Assembly (NCBI GenBank): GCA_964657325.1
Contig: CAZZVE010000005.1
Location: 18,804-82,803, forward strand
Direction of reading: 5' to 3'
DNA: 64,000 bases
Origin: JBBQVS01 sp964657325
Lineage (GTDB): Bacteria; Chloroflexota; Ktedonobacteria; Ktedonobacterales; Ktedonobacteraceae
The notes beneath the pieces are model-generated. The model saw only the letters and a program-made list of their open reading frames with translations, had not been told where the DNA came from and searched no databases. The position numbers and the translations under genes were made by a program. Positions 8,788 to 17,586 of this stretch are shown piece by piece. Each line of letters begins with the position of its first letter. Position 1 is the first letter of the stretch.

Positions 8788-9521
8788 ATGCAAGTAAAAA
8801 AACACTCTCTAAGAAAAACTATACCTGTTGAGACAGGAAACACGTTCCTCTATGGTTATCGACTGCATTATAGAATTATGGGCACGGGAAGTCCGCTTGT
8901 CCTCATTCACGGTTTTGGGGTTTCTGGTCATGTCTGGCAGCGTGTTTTGCCCTATCTTGCGCAAGAGCATCAAGTCTTTATTGTTGACCTCCCTGGTTAT
9001 GGGCGGAGCACGTATAGAGAAACGCGTGCACCCTGGCGATTACGCGAAATGGCTCCGTTACTTGCTGCATGGCTGCAACGAATGAGTCTTTCATCTGTTC
9101 ATCTCATAGGGCATTCAATGGGTGGAGCAATCGCTATTCACCTTGCTGCCCATGCACCTGAATTAGTCAAAAGTCTGACGCTCGTCGATGCCGCAGGTAT
9201 GCCATTTCGCTCAACCTTCCCTGCACTTGCCGCTCGTTCGGCTCACTCCTTTGTACAGCTTAAGAATGGAGGCTATCCGCTACCGCTGGTGCGTGATGTC
9301 CTACGACCAAGAGTGCGCCTTTTCTGGCAAGGAGCAACGCAGTTGACTAACTGTGATTTTCGCGCTGAAATTGCGACATTAACTATGCCTACACTTATTA
9401 TCTGGGGTGAACAAGATATTCTCGTTCCCATCTCGCTCGGCTACGAACTTCGTGACGCCTTGCCACGTGCGATATTCGTTCCCATCTCTGACAGTGGACA
9501 TCGCCCCATGTTGGCACAACC
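8788..9521 (+). CDS. Alpha/beta hydrolase, 3' end lost in assembly gap
   Basis: At least 244 residues of an alpha/beta-hydrolase fold enzyme. Seen: oxyanion-hole HGFG (near 45), nucleophile elbow GHSMGG (Ser near 110), acid Asp in GEQDILVP (near 209) and catalytic His in DSGHRPM (near 236). All three triad members lie before the gap, so only the last few residues should be missing. The substrate cannot be told; the MGTGSPLVLIHGFG start is common to esterases, epoxide hydrolase-like and haloalkane dehalogenase-like proteins. The ribosome-binding sequence before ATG 8788 is weak. The real end lies in the gap. Confidence 0.85.
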
Positions 9522-9621
9522 NNNNNNNNNNNNNNNNNNNNNNNNNNNNNNNNNNNNNNNNNNNNNNNNNNNNNNNNNNNNNNNNNNNNNNNNNNNNNNN
9601 NNNNNNNNNNNNNNNNNNNNN
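9522..9621. other. Assembly gap (100 N)
   Basis: 100 N that remove the 3' end of the hydrolase gene and lie 7 bases from the stop codon of the convergent RecQ-family gene. A palindrome between the two convergent genes, as seen elsewhere in the window, could be the cause. Confidence 0.99.
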
Positions 9622-9628
9622 CCACGCT

Positions 9629-11257
9629 CTACACAGGTGTAAGCAGATTATACTCAACCACGACTTCCACCGCGAGCGTCTTATAGCCTACGCTATCAAA
9701 GAGAACAACCATCTTATCGCCTTCATAACGTAGCACGAGGCCGTTGCCCCATATATTGTGCATGACTTCCGTATTGATTGGAAATGGCATGTTCTCTTCA
9801 TCTTCTGCAATAGTAATGCCAGCGTCACAGTTGTCGCAGAAACCACATGGATCGTCGATCTCTTCGCCGAAGTAGTTTAGCAGATATTCGCGACGACAAT
9901 CTTGCACTTCAGCATAGCCAGCCATCATATCGAGACGCGACTTGTCATATTGACGATGGGCTTCATGTTCGTTTATGACCTGTATTACTACCTCATCTAA
10001 CGCAGCATGTTCGTTGCCCGCAACAATTTCTCCCGATGCAAGCGTTTTGACGACCCCCGCTTCTTCAAGGCGGCTGAGAGCTTCAGCGAGTTTTGATCGG
10101 GAGAGATGCGTTTTGTCGTTTAACTCGCGCAGGACAACCGGTTCCTCACTCTCCTGTACAACCTGCGCTACCTGCTCCACCTGATCGATATCAATATGTC
10201 CACTTCCAGCGAAGAAGCGATGAATGCGCATATCCTCTGGTCGATAAAACAGAATTGCTTTTGCATCGTTGCCATCACGTCCCGCCCTCCCAATTTCCTG
10301 ATAATAGGAATCGATAGACTCACTAATATCATAGTGAAAGACAAAGCGTACATTTGGCTTATCAATACCCATACCAAAAGCGGTGGTGGCGACAATTACC
10401 TCAATCTCATCGCTCATGAATTGTTTCTGCACTTGTTCGCGCTCGACTGGTCGCATACCAGCATGATAAAAGGCCGCCTTCACCTGTTGTCCACGTAACG
10501 CCTCCGCGATCTCCTCTGCATGCTTCCGTGTTGCTGCATACACGATGCCAGGTCTCTCTGTAGAGACAACACGTTCAATCAAAGCCTTCTTTTTGTCGTG
10601 CTCTTCGTGGAAGGTCTCGATGCCGAGCCAGATGTTGGGGCGATCAAAGCCTTGCACTATGACATGTGGCTCGCGCATGTCAAGTCGCTCAAGAATTTCT
10701 TTACGCACTGTGGGGGCAGCCGTTGCGGTAAGTGCTAGGATAGGAGGCCGCCCGATAGCTTCGATAATAGCACCAAGGCGCAGGTATTCAGGACGAAAAT
10801 CATGTCCCCATTCGCTGATACAGTGTGCTTCATCGACAACAAAAAGGGCGGGGTGAGCAACTTTAATCTGTTGTAGCACCTCTTCGTTACTGAATTGTTC
10901 AGGGGCAAGGAAGAGATAGTTGAGTTTGCCTTGTTCGAGGTCCTGCAATACCTCTTCACGTTTTGCCTCACGCATCGTAGAGTTTACCAGAGCAGCTTTA
11001 CCAACATCGCTTTCTTCTATCGACTCAACTTGATCGCGCTGTAACGCAATAAGGGGTGAGACAACCACTGTTGGACCATGCAATACCTGTTCTGCCATCT
11101 GGTAAATCATGGATTTGCCCAGACCGGTGGGCAACACAGCTAGCGTATCATGTCCCTCAATAATTGACTTGATTGCCGCCTCTTGTCCAGGTCGAAAGTC
11201 CGCAAAGCCAAACTTCTCACGCATGATGCGACGCACTTGTCGCTTATCCGTCTTCAT
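9629..11257 (-). CDS. recQ: RecQ family ATP-dependent DNA helicase
   Basis: A 542-residue superfamily 2 helicase unwinding DNA 3'-5' in repair and recombination. Visible: motif 0 FGFADFRPGQ, Walker A LPTGLGKSM (near 43), DEAH box VVDEAHCISEWGHDFRP (near 140), motif VI with QEIGRAGRDG (near 315) and the RecQ zinc site C-RREYLLNYF...CGFCDNC (near 455-480). There is no HRDC domain. The C-terminal ~50 residues form a small extra domain (VMHNIWGNGLVLRYEGDKMVVLFD) resembling the Tudor-like 'HIWGxGxV' modules found at the end of some helicases. GAGGGA precedes ATG 11257. Shorter RecQ paralogs lacking HRDC are common; it may not be the only RecQ of the cell. Confidence 0.93.
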   Translation of the reverse strand: MKTDKRQVRRIMREKFGFADFRPGQEAAIKSIIEGHDTLAVLPTGLGKSMIYQMAEQVLHGPTVVVSPLIALQRDQVESIEESDVGKAALVNSTMREAKREEVLQDLEQGKLNYLFLAPEQFSNEEVLQQIKVAHPALFVVDEAHCISEWGHDFRPEYLRLGAIIEAIGRPPILALTATAAPTVRKEILERLDMREPHVIVQGFDRPNIWLGIETFHEEHDKKKALIERVVSTERPGIVYAATRKHAEEIAEALRGQQVKAAFYHAGMRPVEREQVQKQFMSDEIEVIVATTAFGMGIDKPNVRFVFHYDISESIDSYYQEIGRAGRDGNDAKAILFYRPEDMRIHRFFAGSGHIDIDQVEQVAQVVQESEEPVVLRELNDKTHLSRSKLAEALSRLEEAGVVKTLASGEIVAGNEHAALDEVVIQVINEHEAHRQYDKSRLDMMAGYAEVQDCRREYLLNYFGEEIDDPCGFCDNCDAGITIAEDEENMPFPINTEVMHNIWGNGLVLRYEGDKMVVLFDSVGYKTLAVEVVVEYNLLTPV

Positions 11258-11491
11258 TTATCCCTCTATTCCAGGTGTTTGAGCTACACGGCATACATGG
11301 GAGGGTCCATCCATCGTATGTGAGGCGCGTGAGTAGCTCTTACCATTCTCTAGTTTTTTGTAATAGTAACACGCATAGCAGTAGCAGCAGTGTTACATCG
11401 CAAGTACTCATCGTATATGACACAGAGGGAAGCTTTTGGATGTCTAGCCTTGTTGTCTTAGATAGAGTTACAAATAACAAAGGGAACCAAC

Positions 11492-12727
11492 ATGCATTAT
11501 AAAGCAGCTGAGGATGTGGTACAAACTGAACCGCAAGCACCGATAGTTGAGCCAAAGAGTTCTAGTATAAATCAGAAAATGGTATGGATATTGTCTGTGG
11601 CGTGTGCGATGACTGCTGCCAACCTCTATTATAACCAGCCTTTACTTGCGGATATGGCACATACCTTTTCCGTTTCAGAAAGCGCAGTTGGCTTCATCGC
11701 GACACTGGCACAACTCGGCTATGCAGCAGGATTACTATTTATCGTCCCTCTTGGCGACTCTTTTGATCGGCGTAATCTGATTACACTTACGCTTGTAGCG
11801 GTAACGCTTTCACTCATTGCTGTCGCCCTTGCGCCCTCTATTGGATTTCTGGCAATTGTCAGCTTTGTAGTTGGGGTCACAACGGTTGCCCCACAAATTA
11901 TCGTGCCGTTTGCCGCGAGCCTTGCTCACCCCGAGCAGCGTGGACGTGTTGTTGGCACAGTGATGAGTGGCTTATTGATTGGCATCTTGCTTGCGCGTAC
12001 AGTGAGTGGCTTTGTAGGCGCGCACTTCGGTTGGCGTGTGATGTATTGGATTGCTGCTGCTATGATGGTTGCACTTGCAGTTATGTTACGTGTGCTTTTA
12101 CCAAAGGAAGAACCTCGTACTAGCACAAGCTATCCACGTCTACTGCGTTCGCTTTGGGGATTGATTCGTACTGAGCCTGTCATCCGTGAAACAAGTGTGT
12201 TTGGCGCACTTATCTTCGCCGCGTTTAGTGTTTTCTGGGTAACGCTTGTCTTCTTTCTTGGTGCACCACCCTATCGTTATGGTAGCGAAGTCGTTGGCCT
12301 CTTCGGACTGGTTGGAGTCGTTGGCGCATTGGCGGCTTCCAACGTTGGTAAAATCGCAGATCGTGTTGACGCACGTATCATCACGGGCATCATGATTGGA
12401 ATAGCCTTGGCCGCGTTTCTCATCTTCTGGTTGTTTGGGCAGATGCTCTGGGGACTTATCATTGGCGTTATATTACTTGATCTCGGTACACAGGGAACGC
12501 AGGTCTCTAATCAGACGCGTGTGTATAGCCTGAATGCGGAGGTCAGAAGTAGACTTAACACCATTTACATGGTTTCGTACTTCGTTGGTGGTTCGCTTGG
12601 TTCGTTGCTAGGTGCGTATGCATGGAGTATCTGGCGTTGGAACGGTGTTTGCGCAGTCGGAACACTCTTGTTAGTTGCGGCACTTGGAGTATACACACTA
12701 AGAGGTAGACACGTTAAAAGTGCATGA
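11492..12727 (+). CDS. MFS transporter (drug/metabolite efflux type)
   Basis: A 411-residue major facilitator protein with twelve hydrophobic segments. The N-terminal half has NLYYNQPLLADMA in the first helix and the loop 2-3 motif GDSFDRR, close to the family A-motif. This combination is typical of the YgaY/YnfM-like group of proton-driven exporters. Substrate unknown. Start ATG 11492 follows AAGGGA. The first ~30 residues are hydrophilic. It stands alone, divergent from the RecQ gene, and is followed by a composite palindromic repeat. Confidence 0.85.
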   Translation: MHYKAAEDVVQTEPQAPIVEPKSSSINQKMVWILSVACAMTAANLYYNQPLLADMAHTFSVSESAVGFIATLAQLGYAAGLLFIVPLGDSFDRRNLITLTLVAVTLSLIAVALAPSIGFLAIVSFVVGVTTVAPQIIVPFAASLAHPEQRGRVVGTVMSGLLIGILLARTVSGFVGAHFGWRVMYWIAAAMMVALAVMLRVLLPKEEPRTSTSYPRLLRSLWGLIRTEPVIRETSVFGALIFAAFSVFWVTLVFFLGAPPYRYGSEVVGLFGLVGVVGALAASNVGKIADRVDARIITGIMIGIALAAFLIFWLFGQMLWGLIIGVILLDLGTQGTQVSNQTRVYSLNAEVRSRLNTIYMVSYFVGGSLGSLLGAYAWSIWRWNGVCAVGTLLLVAALGVYTLRGRHVKSA

Positions 12728-12771
12728 TGAGAGGCAGGATAATGAACAAGTTATTAAACCTAGAGCTGTTC

Positions 12772-12982
12772 GCATGACAGGGGCAAGCCCATCGAATCCA
12801 ACTAACTCGTAAAACGGCTTGGTGAAGGGCATGACAGGGGCAAGCCCTGTCACTACTATATGACCCCTCCAATCCGCGTGGCTTTGCCACGCGGCACTGT
12901 GTATAGTAGTGACAGGGCTTGCCCCTGTCATGCCGCCGATCCTTACTGTAGGCTCTTTTGTAAGTTAGTTGGATTCAATGGG
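12772..12982. repeat. Composite nested palindromic repeat (CATGACAGGGGCAAGCC type)
   Basis: The inner palindrome has perfect 33-bp arms (12828-12860 and 12902-12934) and contains a small hairpin (CCGCGTGG/CCACGCGG). It is enclosed by an outer inverted repeat (12788-12807 with 12963-12982, one mismatch, AATCCAACTAACT core). The GCATGACAGGGGCAAGCCC unit also occurs as a second direct copy at 12772. The nesting suggests one repeat inserted in another. This, and nothing coding, fills 12728-13026. Confidence 0.85.
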
Positions 12983-13026
12983 CAAGCTGCTGCACAACTT
13001 TTAATAGCTTTAAATAAGGAGAGAGC

Positions 13027-13596
13027 ATGATAGATGGCCCCGACGAACCGGGAGTATTGTGGATACCCTCAAATAACTACTTCCCGTATCGCTCTGGACA
13101 TACTCCACGATGGATTATTGTACACGGTACTGCTGGCTTTACCAGTGCGGAGGAGGTTGGTTACTACTTCCAGAAAGCAGATGTAGCAACACACTACACG
13201 GTAGACCGCGAGGCTGTAATAGTTCAGCACGTAAGCGAGTTTCATGGTGCTTGGGGCAATGGTGGTGTAACAGACGGGCACGATGCATGGTGGTCAAAAT
13301 CGCTTAACCCGAATCTTATAACAATTTCAATTGAACATGTCAAACCAAGTAGGGATAATTCCGACGAACTTACGCAGGTGCAAAAAGAAGCAAGTTTTTT
13401 GCTGATTCGGCATATCTGTGAACGTTATGCTATTCCACGTCGCTGGGCAGATGCACAGGGTGGTATCACAGGTCACTATTCGATGGACCCTGTATATCGC
13501 AGTTTCTGCCCGGGTCCCTACAGATGTGTCAAATGGTATTGGCCATTCATTATCTATGTTCCAAACCGTAGTTTGGAGCTTCTTTGGTTACGATGA
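13027..13596 (+). CDS. N-acetylmuramoyl-L-alanine amidase (Amidase_2/PGRP fold)
   Basis: A 189-residue zinc amidase that cuts the bond between MurNAc and L-Ala in peptidoglycan. Zinc ligands can be seen: His in WIIVHGTAG (near 36), His in GHYSMDP (near 156) and Cys in RSFCPGPY (near 166). No signal peptide or cell-wall-binding domain is present, so it resembles phage endolysins or a cytoplasmic recycling enzyme more than an exported autolysin. AAGGAGAGAGC precedes ATG 13027. The 3' end overlaps the convergent guaB by 47 bp. The last ~20 residues after the catalytic Cys are less conserved in appearance; a late frameshift cannot be excluded. Confidence 0.85.
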   Translation: MIDGPDEPGVLWIPSNNYFPYRSGHTPRWIIVHGTAGFTSAEEVGYYFQKADVATHYTVDREAVIVQHVSEFHGAWGNGGVTDGHDAWWSKSLNPNLITISIEHVKPSRDNSDELTQVQKEASFLLIRHICERYAIPRRWADAQGGITGHYSMDPVYRSFCPGPYRCVKWYWPFIIYVPNRSLELLWLR

Positions 13597-15055
13597 CATC
13601 GTGTGGATGGCTTTCACGTAAGCCTGCACCTGTGATGCGGGTGAAGCGTGTCTTCTCCTGCATCTCTTTGATTGTCGCAGACCCTGTGTAACCCATTGCC
13701 TGTCGTAGACCACCAACGAGTTGGTAAACCAGAGGTCCAAGCATTCCCTTGTACGGTACACGCGCCTCGATACCCTCGGCAATCAACATGGACTCATCAC
13801 GCGTCTCGCTTTGGAAGTAGCGACCCTTGCTATGGCTACGCTGCTTCATTGCTCCAATCGACCCCATACCGCGATAATCTTTGAAACGTTCGCCATGCGA
13901 GATAAGCAATTCACCAGGACTCTCATCGACGCCAGCAAGCAAGCTTCCTAGCATAACCGTGTCTGCCCCTGCCGCGATTGCTTTGGCAATATCGCCAGAG
14001 TACTGAATGCCTCCATCCGCAATTATCGGAATATCGTATTGGTGTGCAATCTGAGCGCACTCGTAGATCGCCGTGATTTGTGGCATGCCAATACCTGCAA
14101 TGACACGCGTGGTACAGATCGCTCCCGCACCGATGCCAACCTTTACCGCGTCCACACCTGCTTGAATAAGTGCTTCAGTTGCCTCGGCAGTCACGACATT
14201 GCCCGCGATGAGTTGCGCACGCTTGCCGAAGCGGTCTTTCACCCGTGCCACTGTTTCAAGCACCATACGTGAGTGTGCGTGTGAGGTATCGACGACTAGC
14301 ACATCTACGCCCTCTTCGATAAGTGCCTCACAACGCTTATCGGTGTCGGCTCCTACGCCAATCGCTGCACCAACACGGAGTCGCCCAAACTCATCTTTTG
14401 CCGCCTGCGGATAGAGCAGCTTTTTTTGAATATCCTTCATCGTGATGAGACCTTTGAGCATACCATGCTCATCCACCACAGGCAATTTCTCGATTTTATA
14501 GCGGTGCAGGCTGTCGCGTGCCTGCTCCAAGGTCGTGCCTACTGGTACTGTTATCAGGTGGTCGCGTGTCATCAATTCAGAGATGGGGCGATTCAGGTTT
14601 GTCTCGAAACGGATGTCACGGTTCGTGAGAATACCAACCAGTTTGCCATCTTCTGTCAGGGGAATGCCCGAAATGTGAAAGCGTTCCATTGCTGTGAGTG
14701 CTTCACGCAGCGAGGCACTTGGCTCCATCGTAATTGGGTCGGTAATCATGCCCGATTCTGAACGCTTTACTTTATCAACTTCGTCGGCTTGTTGTTCGAT
14801 GGGTAGATTATAGTGAACGATGCCAATACCGCCTTCACGCGCCAGGGCGATTGCTAATCGTCCTTCCGTCACGGTGTCCATCGCGGCACTCACAATAGGG
14901 ACATTGAGTGCGATAGAGCGTGTCAGGCACGTTTGGGTAGAGACATCACGAGGTAGTACGGAAGAGGCAGCAGGAACAATAAGAACATCGTCGAACGTCA
15001 GACCTTCCGCGACAAACTTGTCGCTGAAAGAGTCCGATTTCTGTACCAGAGACAT
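13550..15055 (-). CDS. guaB: IMP dehydrogenase
   Basis: A 501-residue enzyme converting IMP to XMP with NAD+, the committed step of GTP synthesis. Order: N-terminal barrel segment (LTFDDVLIVPAASSVLPRDV, two halves of 20 or fewer residues each recognisable), paired CBS domains (about 105-220) and the catalytic barrel with loop GIGAGAICTTR, whose Cys forms the thioimidate intermediate, and the later flap with MGSIGAMKQRS. ATG 15055 is the start because AAGGAGG lies just upstream; the longer frame to 15154 crosses a leader hairpin. The gene is monocistronic and ends inside the convergent amidase gene. Confidence 0.96.
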   Translation of the reverse strand: MSLVQKSDSFSDKFVAEGLTFDDVLIVPAASSVLPRDVSTQTCLTRSIALNVPIVSAAMDTVTEGRLAIALAREGGIGIVHYNLPIEQQADEVDKVKRSESGMITDPITMEPSASLREALTAMERFHISGIPLTEDGKLVGILTNRDIRFETNLNRPISELMTRDHLITVPVGTTLEQARDSLHRYKIEKLPVVDEHGMLKGLITMKDIQKKLLYPQAAKDEFGRLRVGAAIGVGADTDKRCEALIEEGVDVLVVDTSHAHSRMVLETVARVKDRFGKRAQLIAGNVVTAEATEALIQAGVDAVKVGIGAGAICTTRVIAGIGMPQITAIYECAQIAHQYDIPIIADGGIQYSGDIAKAIAAGADTVMLGSLLAGVDESPGELLISHGERFKDYRGMGSIGAMKQRSHSKGRYFQSETRDESMLIAEGIEARVPYKGMLGPLVYQLVGGLRQAMGYTGSATIKEMQEKTRFTRITGAGLRESHPHDVIVTKEAPNYGLEHR

Positions 15056-15073
15056 GATGAGGGCTTCCTCCTT

Positions 15074-15111
15074 ATAAAAATGCCCAGCACACAAGGACAC
15101 GCGTGCTGGGC
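15074..15111 (-). promoter_or_regulatory. Terminator-like hairpin in the guaB leader
   Basis: On the minus strand GCCCAGCAC (15103-15111) and GTGCTGGGC (15082-15090) form a 9-bp G/C-rich stem with a 12-base loop, followed by ATTTTTATA and then the guaB ribosome-binding site. A stem plus U-tract just before the gene could attenuate transcription, or could be the terminator of an upstream short leader RNA. No known riboswitch was recognised. Confidence 0.5.
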
Positions 15112-15207
15112 CTCCCCGATTGGGATGGCAAAACATACTGTTTTCATAATTCAAAAAGTATTTTCTTTAGTGTAGCACGTTGTTTCAGGTAACGTCAAAT
15201 GCCATGT

Positions 15208-15269
15208 AAGAATAAAAAATACGTTGCAGAGTTTTGTATACAAAACTCTGCAACGTATTTTTTATTCTT
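15208..15269 (-). terminator. Perfect 31-bp palindrome after the small membrane protein gene
   Basis: A loop-less perfect palindrome, arms 15208-15238 and 15239-15269, with TTTTTT in the outer stem. It starts 8 bases after the stop of the minus-strand gene at 15278. It lies between that gene and the guaB upstream region. Confidence 0.8.
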
Positions 15270-15277
15270 GAGCTATG

Positions 15278-15445
15278 CTAGAGCGTGCGTCGTGCGCGAC
15301 TCCCAACGAACAAATTATAGAGCAATACAATTATTGCAATCACTAACAGAATGTGTATCAAGCCACCAGCGATGTGAAAGACGAGTCCAAGTACCCAGAA
15401 AAGAACGAGAAGAACAATAACGCCCCAAAGAATGCTTCCTAACAT
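15278..15445 (-). CDS. Lmo0937-type small membrane protein
   Basis: A 55-residue protein made of two hydrophobic helices (about 3-22 and 28-46) with a basic tail (SRARR). The start MLGSILWGVIVLLVLFW matches the widespread lmo0937/DUF5670 family of tiny membrane proteins, often stress-induced, of unknown function. ATG 15445 is preceded by AAAAGGAG, which decides the start within the longer open frame. Confidence 0.8.
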   Translation of the reverse strand: MLGSILWGVIVLLVLFWVLGLVFHIAGGLIHILLVIAIIVLLYNLFVGSRARRTL

Positions 15446-15658
15446 TGTAAAACTCCTTTTTTGATTTGTTGGATGGCAACAAACCATACTAATTTCAGTG
15501 TATTGATAGCCTTGTATAACCTCTGTTATAAACACGTTTCAGACGAAGAAAAAGATGTAGGTTACACATTCCCATTTTCGGGGGTTGTCATCAACGCACA
15601 ACTGCTGTACTGTATGTACAGCAACTATTCCATAATACTCTTGTAAGGAGCATACTAT

Positions 15659-16636
15659 ATGTCTGCTGACGCGCAGACAACGACGACTCGCCAGAACGTA
15701 CCGGACAGGTATATACGCGGCAATGAGGCTATCGTCGTTGACTCTTTCAGTAAAAGCTACGGCCCAACACGGGTTGTTGATAACGTACAATTTACCGTGC
15801 AGCGTGGCGAGGTCTTCGCCTTGCTTGGCCCTAATGGTGCTGGTAAAACTACAACTGTTGAGACACTTGAGGGCTATCGAAAACCTGATGTGGGAACTAT
15901 TCGTGTCTTAGGGCGCGACCCTATTCGAGAGGCACAAGCCCTTAAACCATATATTGGCGTAATGCTACAACAGGATGGCCTCTATCCAGCACTTACTGCT
16001 CGTGAGGTGTTACGCCTTTTCGCGGGCTACTATGAACATTCACAGAACGTTGATGCATTGCTAGAGCGTGTAGGGCTTGCTACAGCCGCAAAGACACGTT
16101 GTCGCCGACTATCGGGCGGTCAGAAGCGTCGGCTCGCGCTTGCCGTTGCCCTTGTTGGCAATCCGTCGCTTGTCTTTCTGGATGAGCCAACGGCAGGCAT
16201 GGATCCACAGGCGCGCCTTGCTACCTGGGAAATTATTCGTGATCTCAAACGCAATGGTGCCACCGTGCTGCTGACAACACATCTGATGGATGAGGCCGAG
16301 CGACTTGCGGATCGCGTGGCTATCATCGACCACGGACGCTTAATCGCGCTTGATACTCCTGGCAATTTGACTGGCACACAGAACGCGAATGTTGTGCGCT
16401 TCGTTGCTCCTGCTGGACTTGATACTGTAGCATTAGCAAAACTTTCATCAGCAACAAGCGTTGAAGAGGTTCGCCTTGGTAGTTACGTTATCGAGACTTC
16501 CAATGTTCCGACGCTACTTATCGAATTGACCACATGGTTGCGCGACTCCAATATCGCTCTCTCAGAATTAAGAGTAGGACATGGTTCGCTTGAAGACTTG
16601 TTCCTACGCCTTACTGGATCAGAAGTAAGAGAATAA
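15659..16636 (+). CDS. ABC transporter ATP-binding protein (DrrA-like)
   Basis: A 325-residue nucleotide-binding subunit. Walker A GPNGAGKTT (near 59), signature LSGGQKRR (near 150), Walker B LVFLDEPTAGMDP (near 170) and the H-loop TTHLMDEAERL are intact. The C-terminal ~85 residues after the ATPase fold are typical of the daunorubicin-resistance (DrrA) and Nod-type exporters. It pairs with the permease encoded 7 bases downstream. AAGGAG lies before ATG 15659. The exported substrate is unknown; a natural product or lipid is usual for the group. Confidence 0.92.
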   Translation: MSADAQTTTTRQNVPDRYIRGNEAIVVDSFSKSYGPTRVVDNVQFTVQRGEVFALLGPNGAGKTTTVETLEGYRKPDVGTIRVLGRDPIREAQALKPYIGVMLQQDGLYPALTAREVLRLFAGYYEHSQNVDALLERVGLATAAKTRCRRLSGGQKRRLALAVALVGNPSLVFLDEPTAGMDPQARLATWEIIRDLKRNGATVLLTTHLMDEAERLADRVAIIDHGRLIALDTPGNLTGTQNANVVRFVAPAGLDTVALAKLSSATSVEEVRLGSYVIETSNVPTLLIELTTWLRDSNIALSELRVGHGSLEDLFLRLTGSEVRE

Positions 16637-16643
16637 TATAATT

Positions 16644-17435
16644 ATGGCTACACAGACGAACGCAACAACAATAGATTATGAAACGGGGAGTAGCAAGGCG
16701 GCTCCATTGGGTCGCCAAGTACTGACACAGGTACAATATGAATTGCTTCTCACGCTACGGCGTGGTGAGAATATTCTGGTAACGCTGATTGTGCCGGTGA
16801 TGTTACTCATTTTCTTTACATCGCTCAACATCGTGCCCTCTGTTAATGGGAGTGCAATTAACTTTTTGCTTCCTGGCATATTGGCGATAGCGATTATGGC
16901 GGCTGGTATGGTCAATCTCGGTATTGCCACTGCTTATGAACGCTACTACGGAGTGCTAAAGCGCCTTGGCAGTTCGCCTCTGCCTCGTAGCGGCCTAATC
17001 GCTGCAAAGGTTATCTCAATCCTTATCCTCGAGGTTGTTCAGGTGCTTCTACTTGTCGGTGTCGCGGTCCTTTTGTACCGATGGCAACCCGCAGGCTCTC
17101 CACTACTCACATTGCTGGCAATAGCACTTGGTACAATCACGTTTGCCGCTTTCGGATTGGCAATGGCGGGTGCATTACGTGCGGAGTTAACGCTAGCTGG
17201 AGCAAATGCCCTGTTTCTTGTCTTTGTCTTTCTTGGCGGTGGTGTACTCCCACTCACCCGTCTGCCTGGACCACTCGCCGCCCTTGCTGAATTGCTTCCC
17301 GCGACAGCACTAACACAAGCTCTACAAGCAACAATGACGCGGAGTGGCGGCTTTCCAGGTTCTCCTCTGCTAGTACTTACTATTTGGGCTGTGATTATGC
17401 TCATTATTGCTATTCGCACCTTCAAGTGGGAATAA
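16644..17435 (+). CDS. ABC-2 type transporter permease
   Basis: A 263-residue membrane subunit with six hydrophobic segments and the ABC-2 layout: a cytoplasmic N-terminal helix (VLTQVQYELLLTLRRGEN), a first helix near 45, and an ERYYGVLKRLGSSPLPR coupling segment near 95-115. It is the partner of the ATPase gene that ends 7 bases upstream, together forming a two-gene export system. The next gene (mftC) is convergent, with a hairpin between. Confidence 0.9.
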   Translation: MATQTNATTIDYETGSSKAAPLGRQVLTQVQYELLLTLRRGENILVTLIVPVMLLIFFTSLNIVPSVNGSAINFLLPGILAIAIMAAGMVNLGIATAYERYYGVLKRLGSSPLPRSGLIAAKVISILILEVVQVLLLVGVAVLLYRWQPAGSPLLTLLAIALGTITFAAFGLAMAGALRAELTLAGANALFLVFVFLGGGVLPLTRLPGPLAALAELLPATALTQALQATMTRSGGFPGSPLLVLTIWAVIMLIIAIRTFKWE

Positions 17436-17509
17436 GGACGTGATAATGCAAATATGTTACCTGTAGATCCCAGCTTGACTGTCACCTCCTCAGTCATTTC
17501 ATTGCAGTG

Positions 17510-17570
17510 CTTTCATTTATTATGCCCTTGCCGACATTGTTTGTTAGGACCAGGGTATAATGAATGAAAG
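17510..17570. terminator. Bidirectional hairpin between ABC permease and mftC
   Basis: Arms 17510-17530 and 17550-17570 pair over 21 positions with one mismatch and two G-T pairs, around a 19-base loop. It lies between convergent genes and has A/T-rich outer stems on both sides. Confidence 0.65.
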
Positions 17571-17586
17571 CCTACATCCGCGGAGG

